The notes: generated by a model from the letters alone, not told the origin. DNA of 64,000 nucleotides from Rhizophagus clarus (GCA_015698045.1 BLAL01000319.1:1240001-1304000), one strand, 5' to 3'; shown: positions 23,891-36,465, numbered from the stretch's first letter. Translations and numbers: made by a program.

Positions 23891-24782
23891 GGAAAAATGA
23901 TTAGCCGTAATGTAACAAAGAATTTACTGCTAATTTTGGAATTATTGAGTAGGGTTTTACTATTACTTAGCTATGCATTCTGCAGATTGCAAATAATAAT
24001 ATTAATATTTGGTTAATTAACAACAACGGATAAGTCCTATTAAGGGACGTTGTTATAACATTTAAATGATTCGAATGACATTGTCATTTGTCATTTGGGC
24101 ATTTCATTACTCCAAGTCATTCGACCATATGATGTTCGGGTATTGTGTAATATATCATATGGCCTATGGCCGATAGGCATTTTTATATAATTTTGCTTTT
24201 TTTTTTTTTTTAATAAAATTATTCAAATAATTTCAATTTCAATTACATAAATAATACCATAATACATACCATTTTAAAATTAATTGCTTTTTGCCAATTT
24301 TATTTTAAGTCTTTGTTTGATAATACGCATACGCATTATTGTATATGCACTGAACGTCTCAACGTATTTAAGTAACCTTTAATATAATTATTTATATATA
24401 CAAAATTATGAATAGATATGCAAGAATTTTCTTATTTTTTATAATTTGATACTTAATTATGATAGAGAAAAATAACTTTCAAAAACAAAAAAGGTTAGTT
24501 AACTGTTGGTGGTAAATTAACTTTTTATTTTTAGTATACTCCAATTACTGCATGTGGTAATGAGACTATTACAATCAGGTGACATTAACTATCTAGTGTA
24601 ACACTTAAACAATGTAACATAAAATGTGGCTTATAAGGCGTATCATTTGTAAGTTATTATAAGAAAAATTCTAGAAAAATACGGAGTCGTGGAACCGATG
24701 CAATATTTTAAGCTATTTATTAATAATAAAATATTTACCTTTTTTCATTAACAACCTTCTTTTATGCCAAATTTGGTCATGA

Positions 24783-24906
24783 AGGTCTGGTTAAATGTTT
24801 TTGCGGAGGAAATAAAAAAAATTTTGTTTCCTCCATAAAAATATTTAACCGGCTAGAGGTTAGAATACGGCCCAGGTATACAATTTCGGTCACATGCTCC
24901 AGACCT
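24783..24906. repeat. Inverted repeat / potential hairpin
   Basis: The inner arms GGTTAAATGTTTTTGCGGAGG and their near-perfect inverse CCTCCATAAAAATATTTAACC flank an A/T loop. An outer AGGTCTGG/CCAGACCT pair surrounds them. It may be a small MITE-like element. Confidence 0.5.
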
Positions 24907-24970
24907 TACATTTTAGTTAAATAAAAATAAATAATTATATCGTGAAACACTCTTTAAGAAAAACTTAATT

Positions 24971-25028
24971 TTAGTGGTAAGTTTCGGAATTATAGAAATA
25001 TTTCGGCCCGAGAAATACTGAAGCCACT
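24971..25028 (-). promoter_or_regulatory. Orphan BTB-family upstream element
   Basis: The plus strand reads GTGGTAAGTTTCGGAATTAT then ATTTCGGCCCGAGAAATACT. The full arrangement is present, but the sequence at lower coordinates, where a BTB exon should be, is not BTB-like. Confidence 0.55.
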
Positions 25029-25996
25029 GAATGTCGTAAGTACAAAAAAACTTTGGTAAATTAAAAATTCTTATCAAATTGTCAGAATGAAGTTTTTAAA
25101 TGATCCTAAAAAAAAAGTGATATTCTCTTTAGTATAGTTATTCTTTCAATAATTGATTTAACATTATTTTTATTTGATTACATTATCATTTTTAATTTTT
25201 GCCTTTGATATAATTTATCTTTAATATTATTATAGTTAACCGATGAAATTACACTCACAATTCCGTTAGTCTATTATGTTAGAAATACTAGAAAGTCAAT
25301 TAAGAAAAATGTAGATCATTTTTTCAATATTTTATACCATTATAAGAGAACGAACGAGTGTTAAACATAATGTCTAAATCGTAACTCCTAAAATATGGTT
25401 ATTTTTGAACATAAATGAATACCAACTCTGAATTCATTGTTATTTTTATTGTTTCCAAGTTCAAAATTATAATGATAATAATCGTGAATCTAGTTCAAAT
25501 TATTCGAACTAATATGGAAGCACGCGCAACTTTTTGTTGAAGTTAAAAAGTCAATTTTTTATTTGCTGTAAAATAACGAGTTATACAATGACGAGTAACG
25601 CTCTATTAACTCCAATAATCATGTGCTTAAATATTTGCGACGAAATTAAATTAATATGTTTCATTATAATTGATATTTAGAAGAAAGTTAAACAGGAAAT
25701 TAATAAACCAATATTTTACTTAAATAACTTAAATTCTATCAGATAGCAAAAATTAAATATTGAGCTATTTTTAGTAATGTGATGCTTTTCAGTAATTGCC
25801 TATTATGTAAAATGATTGTTTTATTTACGTTTAGTTAATCAAAAAATCAGTCTAAATAATAAGTCTATATAATAATAGTTACAATAATAAATTATTTATA
25901 TTATTGAAGAGTATATATTCACTTTATTGTAGCATTTCAGCAAGGTTAAATAGTATTTTATAGTTTTACAACTTGTATAAGGAAATTTATCGCGAA

Positions 25997-27840
25997 TTAT
26001 TTGATTTGAAGCTTTTTTAAGTTATTTTTTGCTTTTTCATATCCTTGTCTTGCAGATTTTTCATACCAATGAATTGCTCTATCTATATCTTTTGTAATTC
26101 CATCCACATCTCCCTTTTCATACATTAAAGCAAGATTATATTGTGCTACTTTATCTCCTAAATTTGCCGCGTTTTGATATAACTTAAATGCTTTTTGCCT
26201 ATCAATTTTAGTTCCAATACCATTATTATAACAATACCCTAACATCATTATTCCATCAGAACCTCCCCCTTCAGCTGATTGTTTATACAATTCAAAAGCT
26301 TTATTATAATCTTTTTCAATACCAATTCCATTTACATAACAGTTACCAAGATTAAATATAGCCGTTTTATTTCCATTGTTTGCAGCTTTTTCATACCAAT
26401 AAAATGCTTTTTTTAAATCTCTTTCAACACCTATCTTATTCTCATAACAATAACCAATTTTTAATTGTCCGCGTGATAAATTTTTATTAGCCGTTTTTTC
26501 ATAGTATTCAAAAGCTAATTTTTCATTTTTCATAGTTCCATTCCCATATCTATAACAATCACCAACAAAAAATTGAGCTAACGTATGATTTTTTTCTGAT
26601 GCACAAATAAATAAACTAAATGTGTTCTCTTTGTTTGAACTTGTTACTATTCCATAAAGATTAAAACACCCAAGCAAAAAAATGGAATTTGCATTAATTT
26701 GATCATTTAGTAACCAATTATAAGTCTCTTGTGTATTTATATTATAATCACTAAAATATTCAATAACTTTCTGCTTTGTTAATTCATATCCAAGTGCTTC
26801 ATTTACTAATTTATAAATAAAATCATTTATTTCGTCAACCATTATGTTAAAATCTTTTTCAATTGAAAGATTTTTTTGCACATTTGATATTGCCAGAGAA
26901 TTATTATTTGACTGATTTATAAAATGTCTAATTAGGTTATCACGTAAATCTTTTGGCAAAATCTTTTTATACGGATAAACTTTGTCTAAAAATTCTTTAT
27001 GATTCAAATTAAAGAATTTAATAAAAGGAATCAAATTTTTTAGAGTATTCTTTATAACATTAAAATCATCTTTTGAATAACTAGAAGGATCTGAAGGAAG
27101 TTCAGGATTTTGAGCAATACCCCATTTAAGCACATGTTCCCAAACTTGAATAACACTCTCTTGAAAGTTATGTTGGATAAGAGAAATCAAGCAATTTTCT
27201 GAAAGTGAATTGAAATCAATTGAATTAAAAATTTTTTCTGGTTCTTTAGACATTAATTCAATACAAAAATTTTGTAACTCCAAGAAGGAATTATTCTCAA
27301 AACTTGTTTTATATATCAAGTTAAAATGTTGTTCCATCCAATTTTTCTTATTTTCAATCAAGAATAATTGTAAATGAGTGATTAATTCTTGAAGATTAAG
27401 TTCGCTGGATGTAATCAATATTTTAATAATTTCTGAAGCATCATACTCCTCTAAAGAAAGTCTTCCCCCATAGATATATCTAAAAAAAAAAAATGAAACG
27501 TTAAAATAATTTTGTGTTAACTTTTTTGTTTTTAAATAAAATGAAGTCGCTAAAATATATTATTTTAATTCTCCTACCCTAAAATCATTTGAAAAATTTC
27601 AGGTGTAATATTTGGTAATTTAATATGTGTTAAGGTTCCATCATTCTTATTTTTATTAACGTCAGTTGATAAGATTCTTCGTAAATAAGGAGAACGATAA
27701 TTTAAAATGACCATATGAGCACGAAAAATTCCTACGTAAGGGTCATTACCAACTTCAATGGTTATATCATAAAATTCATTATCTCCCAAAATTTCAAGTA
27801 AATTTTGTGATAATTTTGGTAAAAATTTATTATCGTACAT
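25997..27840 (-). CDS. BTB-BACK-Sel1 repeat protein
   Basis: Exons 27840-27578 and 27479-25997 (98-bp phase-2 intron) encode 581 residues. The donor is GTAGG rather than GTAAG, and the split codon gives Gly where paralogues have Arg before YIYGG. BTB and BACK are typical (VLKWGIAQNPELPSDPSSY), the linker is shorter than in the 7924 and 18445 genes, and six Sel1-like repeats follow. The last repeat has a two-residue insertion (KGDVDGITKD). Its frame is intact. It points away from the plus-strand 30449 gene, forming a divergent BTB pair. The upstream dyad element is largely lost, with only TCTCGGTCCGACAACCGA remaining near 28010. Confidence 0.9.
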
Positions 27841-27894
27841 TTTATAGTTGGATTTCGTTTTTCAAAGAAATGAAATAAATGTAATTTGATACAA

Positions 27895-28000
27895 TAATTT
27901 GCTGGATTGGTTAACTTTATTAATTTAATTTATTTATTTCATAGAGATGATTGGCCAATTTTATTTATTTATTTCATAGATACGATTGGATAACTTTATT
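27895..28000. repeat. Imperfect ~40-bp tandem repeat in a 5' flank
   Basis: Two and a half units contain GATTGG followed by TTTATTTATTTCATAGA. Each unit carries an ATTGG/CCAAT box. Confidence 0.65.
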
Positions 28001-28022
28001 GTGTTCTCGGTCCGACAACCGA

Positions 28023-30330
28023 CTATTTTCCCCTGCATCGCCATAAAAAAAGTCACTATCATGTGATCATAATAAAATATTTGTCACCCCTCCTTTTTAT
28101 TTTTTTTTTTTTTTTTTTTTTTTACAAAAGTGCCACACTTAATCCCATTACGCTACGAGTCAAATGTCACTTTTATTTATGGCAATACTGATAGTACACC
28201 TAACTTAGGTGATCACGTGTTTTATTTTAATGCAAATCAAAGAAAATAAATACGGATGTTCTTTTTCAAGTTTAAAGTAAAGAACTAAACTTCTTCATCT
28301 AAGACGAAATTTATATAAATTAGAAAGTTTTATTGACCCCACAATTGTTCGAGTATTCGACGATAAAAGAATGAGTGACTACATGTAGTTCACGAATTAT
28401 ATTAAACGAAAATTTAGTTACATGCAATTAATAAAGTAATGCAATTATTTCCATTATATAAATGATATCTTTAAATTTTTTTTAGGTTACATAGAATATT
28501 GACATTATCGCCGTTTTCAAAATGGTGTACGCAGTTAGTTATATTTGAATAAAAAAAAAGGAAAATTGAAAACAAGACGAAAACTGGATGTAATACGGAC
28601 AAAAGATGGTCGAAAACCGGACGAATATTGAGATTCGAATATTCAATCACAAATAACAGCCTACGTCGTTGAGAAAATGATAATAATCACTCGTGGACTT
28701 ATTCATCTAACCAACATTTTCGAAAAATACGATAATCCAATCTATCTTTTTTTATAACTTAACACCAAATTGAATTATCTAAAGGAATTGCCGTAATGTT
28801 ATTTCTAGTATAATATTAGAATGACTGGATACAAAATGATGTGGAAATAAGAAAAATCTTTTCAAAAGCGTCGAACATCTTTAAAACTATATTATAAGTT
28901 ATCCAAAGAATAACGGTCTATGGCCAGATGTAGTCGAAACCGAAGAAATTCATTCCTCTCGATAAAATTTTCTACGTCGTGCAATTAACTAGTTACAATT
29001 GCAGTTGAAAGTAATTAAACATTAGATCATTACCGTGGTACAAAATTATTATAATAACCGATATAACCGATACACAGAGAAATAATACCTGTTGTCATTT
29101 TATATCTTACGACAAAAATGATGCCTTATTTTGTGAGTTTGTCAGGCTTTTCAGACTTCACAAAAAAAGAGAATATTTATTTTCGATTTATTTGAATAGA
29201 TAACCTACATTACATAGGAAAACAATCAAGAAACATGTACAGAACATTTTTGAAATGGAATGAGTCTATCAATGTACCTTTGGCGCTACAATTGAACTCT
29301 TTGAATCCCGTGAAGCAATTCTCTCTGGCTTAGAGTTAAGAATTATTGTATCTATATATAACGTAAGTGAACGTATCACTACCAACAGTGGATAATTATA
29401 ATTTACGGCATGCTAATATAATCGTCAAATAACTGAATAAATTAATTAGATTACTAGACACTATTTTACAATAAAACAAAGTACTGGATTAGTGCTGTCG
29501 CAACTTCAACGAAGGTTGAATGTATTACTATATTAATACGAACTAGATTTTGTATTGACTAGAGTTTATTATTATTATAATTTTTGAACTTGAAACTTGA
29601 GTTGAATTTAGATTTATGATAATATCTCACCAAAAGTATCTGGTATTAGGATTTAAGAATTAATAAAATTAGGCATTGTCTTTAGAATGCTTGCTTATAG
29701 AAGAAGCATTAAAATGATGATATAATTTTTTCTTTATTGATTTCAAATTCAGATTTTAATATTACTGATATAATAAATAAATCAATATTTTTTCTACCTA
29801 CTATAATTAATCGATAAAATTACTCAAGAAAATTTTTCTAATAATTTTTTCTTCAAGAAAACAAAATTGTTCTGAAATATCATTCAGAAAATGTATTTAG
29901 TACTATTAAGAATTTCCATAAATTAAACTTAGATCCTGAATGTAGTTTCGCTTTTTTAATTCTTTTTATTTTATTCTTAACGAACTGTTACAAATGATAT
30001 TTTATTTTTTATTTAGGTAATTCTATAAAGTTGTAAACGGTTCTGAATTCCTTTTAACAATATTAAACTAATTAGAAACCAATTTTTATCCATATACACC
30101 AAATCACAGACCGTTGAAAGCGGAACATATCTTTCTATCATTTAAACAGTGAAGATTTTGACGAATTAATGCGTTAATATAAGTATTTTATAGTTTCGTG
30201 GGATTTAAAATTTATCTAATAATTAAATAGGGGAAACAATTTGAGTAATTTAGATTTGGCGACGTGACATATAAGCAATTCAGCCAATCAGAACGACAGA
30301 TAAATTAACCAATCGATGATTAGTCAGATG
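28023..30330. other. Intergenic between divergent BTB genes
   Basis: AT-rich with a poly-T run near 28110. Two CCAAT boxes lie near 30285 and 30311, just before the element of the 30449 gene. No gene or element was recognised. Confidence 0.5.
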
Positions 30331-30371
30331 TTTCGGTATCTTTCGGGCCGATATATTCCGAAACTTACCAT
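30331..30371 (+). promoter_or_regulatory. BTB-family dyad upstream element, plus strand
   Basis: It reads TTTCGGTATCTTTCGGGCCG then ATATATTCCGAAACTTACC, about 78 bp before the ATG at 30449. It is the inverse of the copies at minus-strand genes, so its orientation relative to the gene is conserved. Confidence 0.7.
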
Positions 30372-30448
30372 ATAAATATTTATCCATTCATCAAATTAGG
30401 GTGAGCTTGCATTTTCTTTCATTTCTTGAAAATCGAAAGTCGGTTATA

Positions 30449-32308
30449 ATGTACGATAATAAATTTTTACCAAAATTATCACAAAACTTACTTGAAATTT
30501 TAGAAGATAATGAATTTTATGATATAACAATTGAAGTTGGTGATGAACCTTACGTAAAGATTTTTCGTGCTCATATGGTTATATTAAACTATCGTTCCTC
30601 TTATTTGCGAAGAATTTTATCAGCTAGTGTTAATAAAAATAAAAATGATGGAAGTTTGACACATATTAAGTTGCCAAATATTTCACCTGAAATTTTTCCA
30701 ATGGTCTTAAGGTGAGAATTAAATAATATATTATAAACAATTTTTTTTTTTAAAAAAATTTTTATGAAAATATTTTAATGATGTTTTTTTTTTAGGTATA
30801 TTTATGGAGGGCGGCTTTCTTTAGAAGAATATGATACTTCGGATATTATTAGAATTTTGGTTGCTTCCAATGAACTTAGTCTTCAAGAATTAATCACTCA
30901 TTTACAATTATTTTTAATTGAAAATAAGAAAAATTGGATGGAACAAAATTTTAGCTTGATATACAAAACAAGTTTTGAAAATAATTCTTTCTTAAAATTA
31001 CAAAATTTTTGTACTGAATTAATAATGTCTAAAGAACCAGAAAAAATTTTTAATTCAATCGATTTCAATTCACTTACAGAAAATTGCTTAATTTCTCTTA
31101 TTCAACATGATAACATTAAAATAAATGTTATTCAAGTTTGGGAACAAGTACTTAAATGGGGTATTGCTCAGAATCCAGAACTTCCTTCAGACCCTTCTAG
31201 TTATTCAAAAAATGATTTTATTACTTTAAAGAATACTCTACAACAGTTAATTCCTTTTATTAATTTCTTTAATTTAACTTCTAAAGAATATTTGGACAAA
31301 GTATATCCGTATAAAAAAATTATACCGAAAGATTTGCGTGAAAATTTATTTAAACATTTTATGGATCAGCCAAATAATAATTCGGAACCAAAGACAACTA
31401 AAGAAATTGATTCTATCGCAACATCAAGTAAACAAGAAAATCTTCCAGCTGAAGAAGCCTTTAACATAATAGTTGATGAAATAGATAATTTTATTTATAA
31501 ATTATTAAATAAAGGAATTGATAGGAAATCTGAAAAGCAGAAAGTTATTGAATATTTTAATGATTACAATATAAATTCCCAGGAAATTTATAATTGGTTA
31601 CTAAATAATCGAATTAGTAGAAATTCTATTTTTTTATTTGGGTATTTTAATTATCATGGAATTGTAGCAAATGAAAATTATGATGAGGCACTTAGTTTAT
31701 TTATTTGTGCATTAGCACAAGAGCATAATAAATTAGCACAATATTTTATTGGCGAATGTTATCGATTTGGACTCGGAATTACAAGAATGAAAAATTAGCT
31801 TTTGAACATTATGAAAAAACAGCTAATATGGGTATATTATGTGGGAAAAATAGTACGGGTTATTGTTATAGAACTGGATTAGGAACTAAAAGCGATTTAA
31901 AAAAGGCTTTTTATTGGTGTGAAAAAGCTGCAGATGATGGAAATATTATTGCTATGTATAATCTTGGTCTTTGTTATATAAATGGAAAGGGCGTTAAGAA
32001 AGACTATAATAAGGCTTTTGAATTATTTAAGCAATCAGCTGAGGAGGGATGCCCAAGTGGGATAAGAAAGTTAGGATATTGTTATGAAGAAAGGTATTGG
32101 AACTAAAATTGATAAGCAAAAAGCATTTGAATTATATCAAAATGCAGCAAATTTAGGAGAAGAAATAGCACAATATAATCTTGCTTTAATGTATGAAAAG
32201 GGAAATGGAATTACAAAAGATATAGACAAAGCAATTTTTTGGTATAATAAATCAGCAAATCAAGGATATGAAAAAGCAAAAAATAATTTAGAAAGGCTTC
32301 ACAAATAA
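30449..32308 (+). pseudogene. BTB-BACK-Sel1 gene with two compensating one-base shifts
   Basis: Exon 1 (30449-30711, BTB) and exon 2 from 30796 (BACK, linker, Sel1) follow the family plan with an 84-bp phase-2 intron and an intact upstream element. Near 31788, in ACAAGAATGAAAAA, one A is missing relative to the paralogues, moving the frame. Near 32089, in GAAGAAAGGTATTGG, one A is extra, restoring it to the usual end at 32308. About 100 codons of Sel1 repeat lie in the shifted frame; the rest is as well preserved as in intact paralogues. Neither point has splice signals. It is a very recent pseudogene, or two assembly errors in A-runs. Confidence 0.85.
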
Positions 32309-32410
32309 TTTATAATAAAATTTCTTACGTATCTTTTGGATAATTAACAAATATTATATAGGGACACATGAAAATAGTTGTTGGTATCAGTGTTTTTAAA
32401 AAAGGTTTAG

Positions 32411-34211
32411 CTAGAGTTAGAACCGGTTGCATTTTCGGAAACCGAATTGAAAACGGGTGCAACCGGTTTATAATTATTGATAATTTATATCAACATATAA
32501 ATCATGAGGTTCAGTCGCAAATGAAGTTACGTTTCTATTATGTGGTTATTTATTGCGATAATAAATTGTCTGATAAATAAATATGAAGTTAGTTGCAAAT
32601 GAAATCACATTCATTCTTCAATGTTTGTTTACTAATCTGTAATGGAATTATGGAATTCTACTACGATCTACATTTGATATCCCACGCAAATGTTTATTTT
32701 TTTATCTGTAAATAATTATTTGTGTTAGTCGCGCTTTTTTTACAAAAATAAAAAACATGAAAATGTTTAAAAACTCAAGTTCGGAGTTTTGCCACACAAA
32801 GTACGATATTATTCAGTTTTGAGACAATAAACACGTGACTAAATAGTAAACATGGATGCGCGTGATTACTATTCCTTAAATCATTAATTGTTTCAAAATA
32901 GAATATACAATATTTTATGGAAAATATGATATAAACATTCTGTTCATAATTCAATTTTTATAAAATTTTATTTGCAAACTTGCTAATTTAACTTTTAAAA
33001 ATGATCATGCTTGAATTTAAATTAAGGGATAGATCGCCACTCAACGGGATAACGATCTATAATTAATTTTACGGGCTTTATATTAATAAAAAAACCGATT
33101 TTTGGAATGCGGCGTTCTTTATTATTAAAATTTTTTCAACGAGTAAAAAAAACAGTATAATACAATTCGAGTGGATAAGAGAAACATTTTACAAAGTTTA
33201 TACTATAGATTTTTATTACACTTATAATAAAATATGAGCAAACTATTAATTTTTATATAATCTGTAAAGGATACGATACTGAAACCTATAATAACGAAAA
33301 AAAGTTTTAGTGATATCCTTCCAACATTCTCTATTATAAAAAGAACCCGTTCACATAATTCACCAACCATTTCCAAAGAAATTCAGAAGTATAAGGCGCT
33401 CAAGACTGAAGTCTAAAAAAATGTTGGCATAATTCTATCAACAATCATAATAGTAAATATCATTCATCCGTAAGCTCACATATTTCCCAAAAAAAATTAA
33501 TCTAAAGCGTTACTACAAAAACAAAAGAGATTATTAGTAAAGTCTTACAAATTCCCTATTATGAAAAAAAAACCATCTACATACTCTTTTTCTAAAGAAT
33601 TTCAAAGATCCAAGGGTCTCATATCCGAAACCTACAAAAAAACAAAGGAAATATTAGCAACGTTCTACTTATAAACCTAATAGGCCGGGTAAAGTATTAT
33701 TTTTTATGAAATTACAAGAATGTGAACATAAAAACAAAAAAAAAAATAATATACCTAACTAAAGGTAAATATTATTGAATTCATAAAATATCTTACTAAT
33801 ATTAAACAGGTCGAAATTTTACGGTCGGAATGCCGCGTTCTTCCATAGTAAACTCGAAGAGGTTGAGCTTTAACGACATAAAATTTTGCGGGTGGCTTGG
33901 TGAGGATCGGCTTTATCCATCAATCTATTTAGCATCTTAATTGAATATCATGGGGAGAGACGTCAACGCAACAAAAACTGCGCACTAGCCGTTTTTGATA
34001 ATAATTTGCATAAACCGGCATTATTAAATTTCTCTCGTTAAGTGCCGATTTCTCCCTTAAGCATAAAATTTTATTAATATCAAACCGGTTTGAGCAACCG
34101 GTTGCACCTGCTTTAAACGCAAACCGGTTTTCGTAATATGAAACCGAATTGTCAAAAATCGGTTAAAAACAGGTTTTCAAACCGGATGGTACAAACGATT
34201 CTAAACTCTAG
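32411..34211. mobile_element. Non-autonomous TIR element rich in AACCGGTT motifs
   Basis: The left end CTAGAGTTAGAACCGG and the inverse of the right end (CTAGAGTTTAGAATCG) pair up. Subterminal AACCGG/CCGGTT repeats occur at both ends (GGTGCAACCGG, AACCGGTTTG). Flanks GGTTTAG and GTTTTAG may be a decayed target duplication. No transposase frame is visible. The interior carries a roughly 120-bp minisatellite (33320-33680) and a nested inverted-repeat element. Confidence 0.65.
33020..34065. mobile_element. Nested TTAA-flanked inverted-repeat element
   Basis: The left sequence TTAAGGGATAGATCGCCACT and the inverse of the right end (TTAAGGGAGAAATCGGCACT) match over about 30 bp. TTAA at both tips could be the target duplication. 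No protein is encoded. The family is uncertain. Confidence 0.5.
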
Positions 34212-34830
34212 GTTTTAGCTATGTCAAAATAATGTTTAAATCATAAAATTGTAAAACCATTAATAAATCATTAGGTTTTCCTGAAAATTTTACGAGATAA
34301 ATATATAGTGAATGTATTTTCTTGCAAACAAATTGTTTAAGGAATTTTTAGTTTCTTTTACATTAGGTATATCGATATTGTGTCTAAATAATTATATTCT
34401 TCCTTCTAAATACAATTTTTCAATATTAAACATGCTTATATATTAGGATTTTAAATGAAAATCATCTTTATTCATTACTGCATACTGTAACGATTTACTA
34501 TATACTCAAAGACTTGAAAATTTCTATTCATTATATAATGTATTCTTTTATCCAAAATTCGTACCGAGCAAGGTTACTAATTACTATATACCAGAGAAAT
34601 ATTTTATGAACTTTTGGAATAATTCGATTACTAAATTATTTATTTAATTTTAATTTATAATGTTAGTAAAGAAATTTATTATTTTTTACTTATGACCAAA
34701 ATATATTTTTAAAAAATTTTTTACTATTAAAATATAAATATCTTGTAACATTATAAATAATAATACTTTAATTTATAAATATAAATATTTAGTAAATAAT
34801 ATATAATGGCATGATCTTTGAAAATATTAA
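34212..34830. other. Intergenic, 3' flank of the TLDc gene
   Basis: Very AT-rich; nothing recognised. Confidence 0.5.
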
Positions 34831-36361
34831 TTAATCTTTTATAATTTGAAATATTTTATATTCTTCAACGGAAAAATAATCCTTAGTTCTTCTAATTGAT
34901 TCGTCATAACATCCAGAATAATTACAATAACTCTTATCATAACAATTTTCTCCAAATAAGACAAGGTCATTCTCACCAAATGATGGTCCGTAATCAGTAT
35001 GATTATAGATAGCATACTCTTCAAGAAATACTGATATTCGACTTAATATATGATTTTCATCAATATTTTCTTTATTCTTAAAAGAGAATATAAAACTGTC
35101 TTCAGTGCCGCCAAAACCACCATTAGATTTCCATACGATCGGATTATATCCTCCAAGGATTTCATTGCTACCTTTCACTTTAATAATTGTTATAGTACGA
35201 GTTTTATTATCACAAATCTTATGAAAATTACAAGATGAAAACCCATCCCGAGATCCACGTAAAATCAACTTAAATTCATACGAATTTTTCATTACGTCAG
35301 TAATTTCTAATTTTTCAACCCATTTCGAGATTACTTCAGCATGTTGAATTGTAATAATTTTTGAATCAATACTTTTTGAATTAATAACTTCTTTAATTAT
35401 CGTCTTTGGTTCAGGGGTACTGCTATTCGGCTGATCAATAAAATGTTTGAATAAATTTTCACGCAAGTCCTTTGGTATAACTTTTTTATACGGATATACT
35501 TGACTCAAATATTCTTTAGGAGTTAAATTAAAAAATTTAATAAGAGGAACAAAATGTTGTAAAGTATTTTTTAAAGTATTAAAATCATTTTTTGAGTAAT
35601 TTGAAGGATCTGAAGGAAGTTCAGGATTTTGAGCGATACCCCATTTAAGCACATAATCCCAAGCTTGAATAATATTCAATTGAAAGTTATCATGTTGAAT
35701 AAGAGAAATTAAACATTTTTCTGAAATTGAATTGAAATCGATTGAATTAAAAATTTTTTCTGGTTCTTTAGACATTAAATTTGTACAAAAATTTTGTAAT
35801 TTTAAGAAGGAATTATTCTCAAAACTTGTTTGATATACCAAATTAAAATTTTGTTCCATCCAACTTTTTTTGTTCTCAATTAAAAATGATTGTAAATGAA
35901 TGACTAATTCTTTAAGACTAAGTTCTCTGGAAGCAACCAAAATTTTAATAATATCCGAAGCATCATATTCCTCTAAAGAAAGCCTTCCTCCATAAATATA
36001 CCTAAACGAAAAAATATTTTAAATAGATTATTTTCGTAAATTAATATTTGTATATACTGTATTTCATTTTCGTTATCGTTATAATTTTTTAATTTCAACT
36101 TTCTTACCTTAAAATTATTTGAAAAATTTCAGGTAAAATATTTGGTAATTTAATATGTACCAAACTTCCATCATTTTTAACGTTTGTTGATAAAATTCTT
36201 CGTAAATAAGGAGAACGATAATTTAAAATGACCATATGAGCACGAAAAATTCTTACGTAAGGATCATTACCAACTTCAATGGTTATGTCATAAAATTCAT
36301 TATCTACTAAAATTTCTAGTAAATTTTGTGATAATTTTGGTAAGAATTTTTTATCATACAT
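34831..36361 (-). CDS. BTB-BACK-TLDc protein
   Basis: Exons 36361-36108 and 36001-34831 (106-bp phase-2 intron at the family position) encode 474 residues. BTB (about 10-92) and BACK (about 107-270) match the Sel1 paralogues, but the C-terminal 180 residues are a TLDc domain. These begin VEKLEITDVMKNSYEFKLIL and carry RGSRDGFSSCNFHKICDN, then the core GFGGTEDSFIFSF, the YGPSFGENDLVLFG glycine loop and the final YFSVEEYKIFQI. TLDc domains are known from OXR1-type proteins linked to oxidative-stress resistance and V-ATPase binding; a role here is not shown. The exon boundary lies in BACK's lead-in, so the C-terminus was exchanged within exon 2 after the linker. Confidence 0.92.
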
Positions 36362-36428
36362 TATTCGTACTTTTACGTTAAGAAATGAAGTTTAAATGAG
36401 AACGTCATACAAATGTTCTTTTTATTGA

Positions 36429-36465
36429 TTTATTTGGTCATTTTCGGACCGAGAAAACCGAACGG
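36429..36465 (-). promoter_or_regulatory. BTB-family upstream element, shorter variant
   Basis: The plus strand reads ATTTGGTCATTTTCGGACCG then AGAAAACCGAACGG. The inner dyad has a slightly different centre. Confidence 0.5.

Larger units (their letters stand above)
23601..25996. other. Intergenic with a poly-T tract, hairpin and orphan upstream element
   Basis: It holds a roughly 29-bp poly-T run near 23858, an inverted repeat at 24783-24906, a family upstream element with no gene (24971-25028), and a segment (25060-25700) duplicated from the 9590-10830 region. No open gene is seen. Confidence 0.5.

Noticed and set aside
31756-32106. An intron or programmed frameshift in the 30449 gene
   Set aside because: No GT-AG signals sit at either shift and paralogues are continuous there; single-base changes in A-runs suffice.
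33020-34065. A definite piggyBac assignment from TTAA tips
   Set aside because: The tip bases run GGG inward rather than the usual CCC, and no transposase is present.
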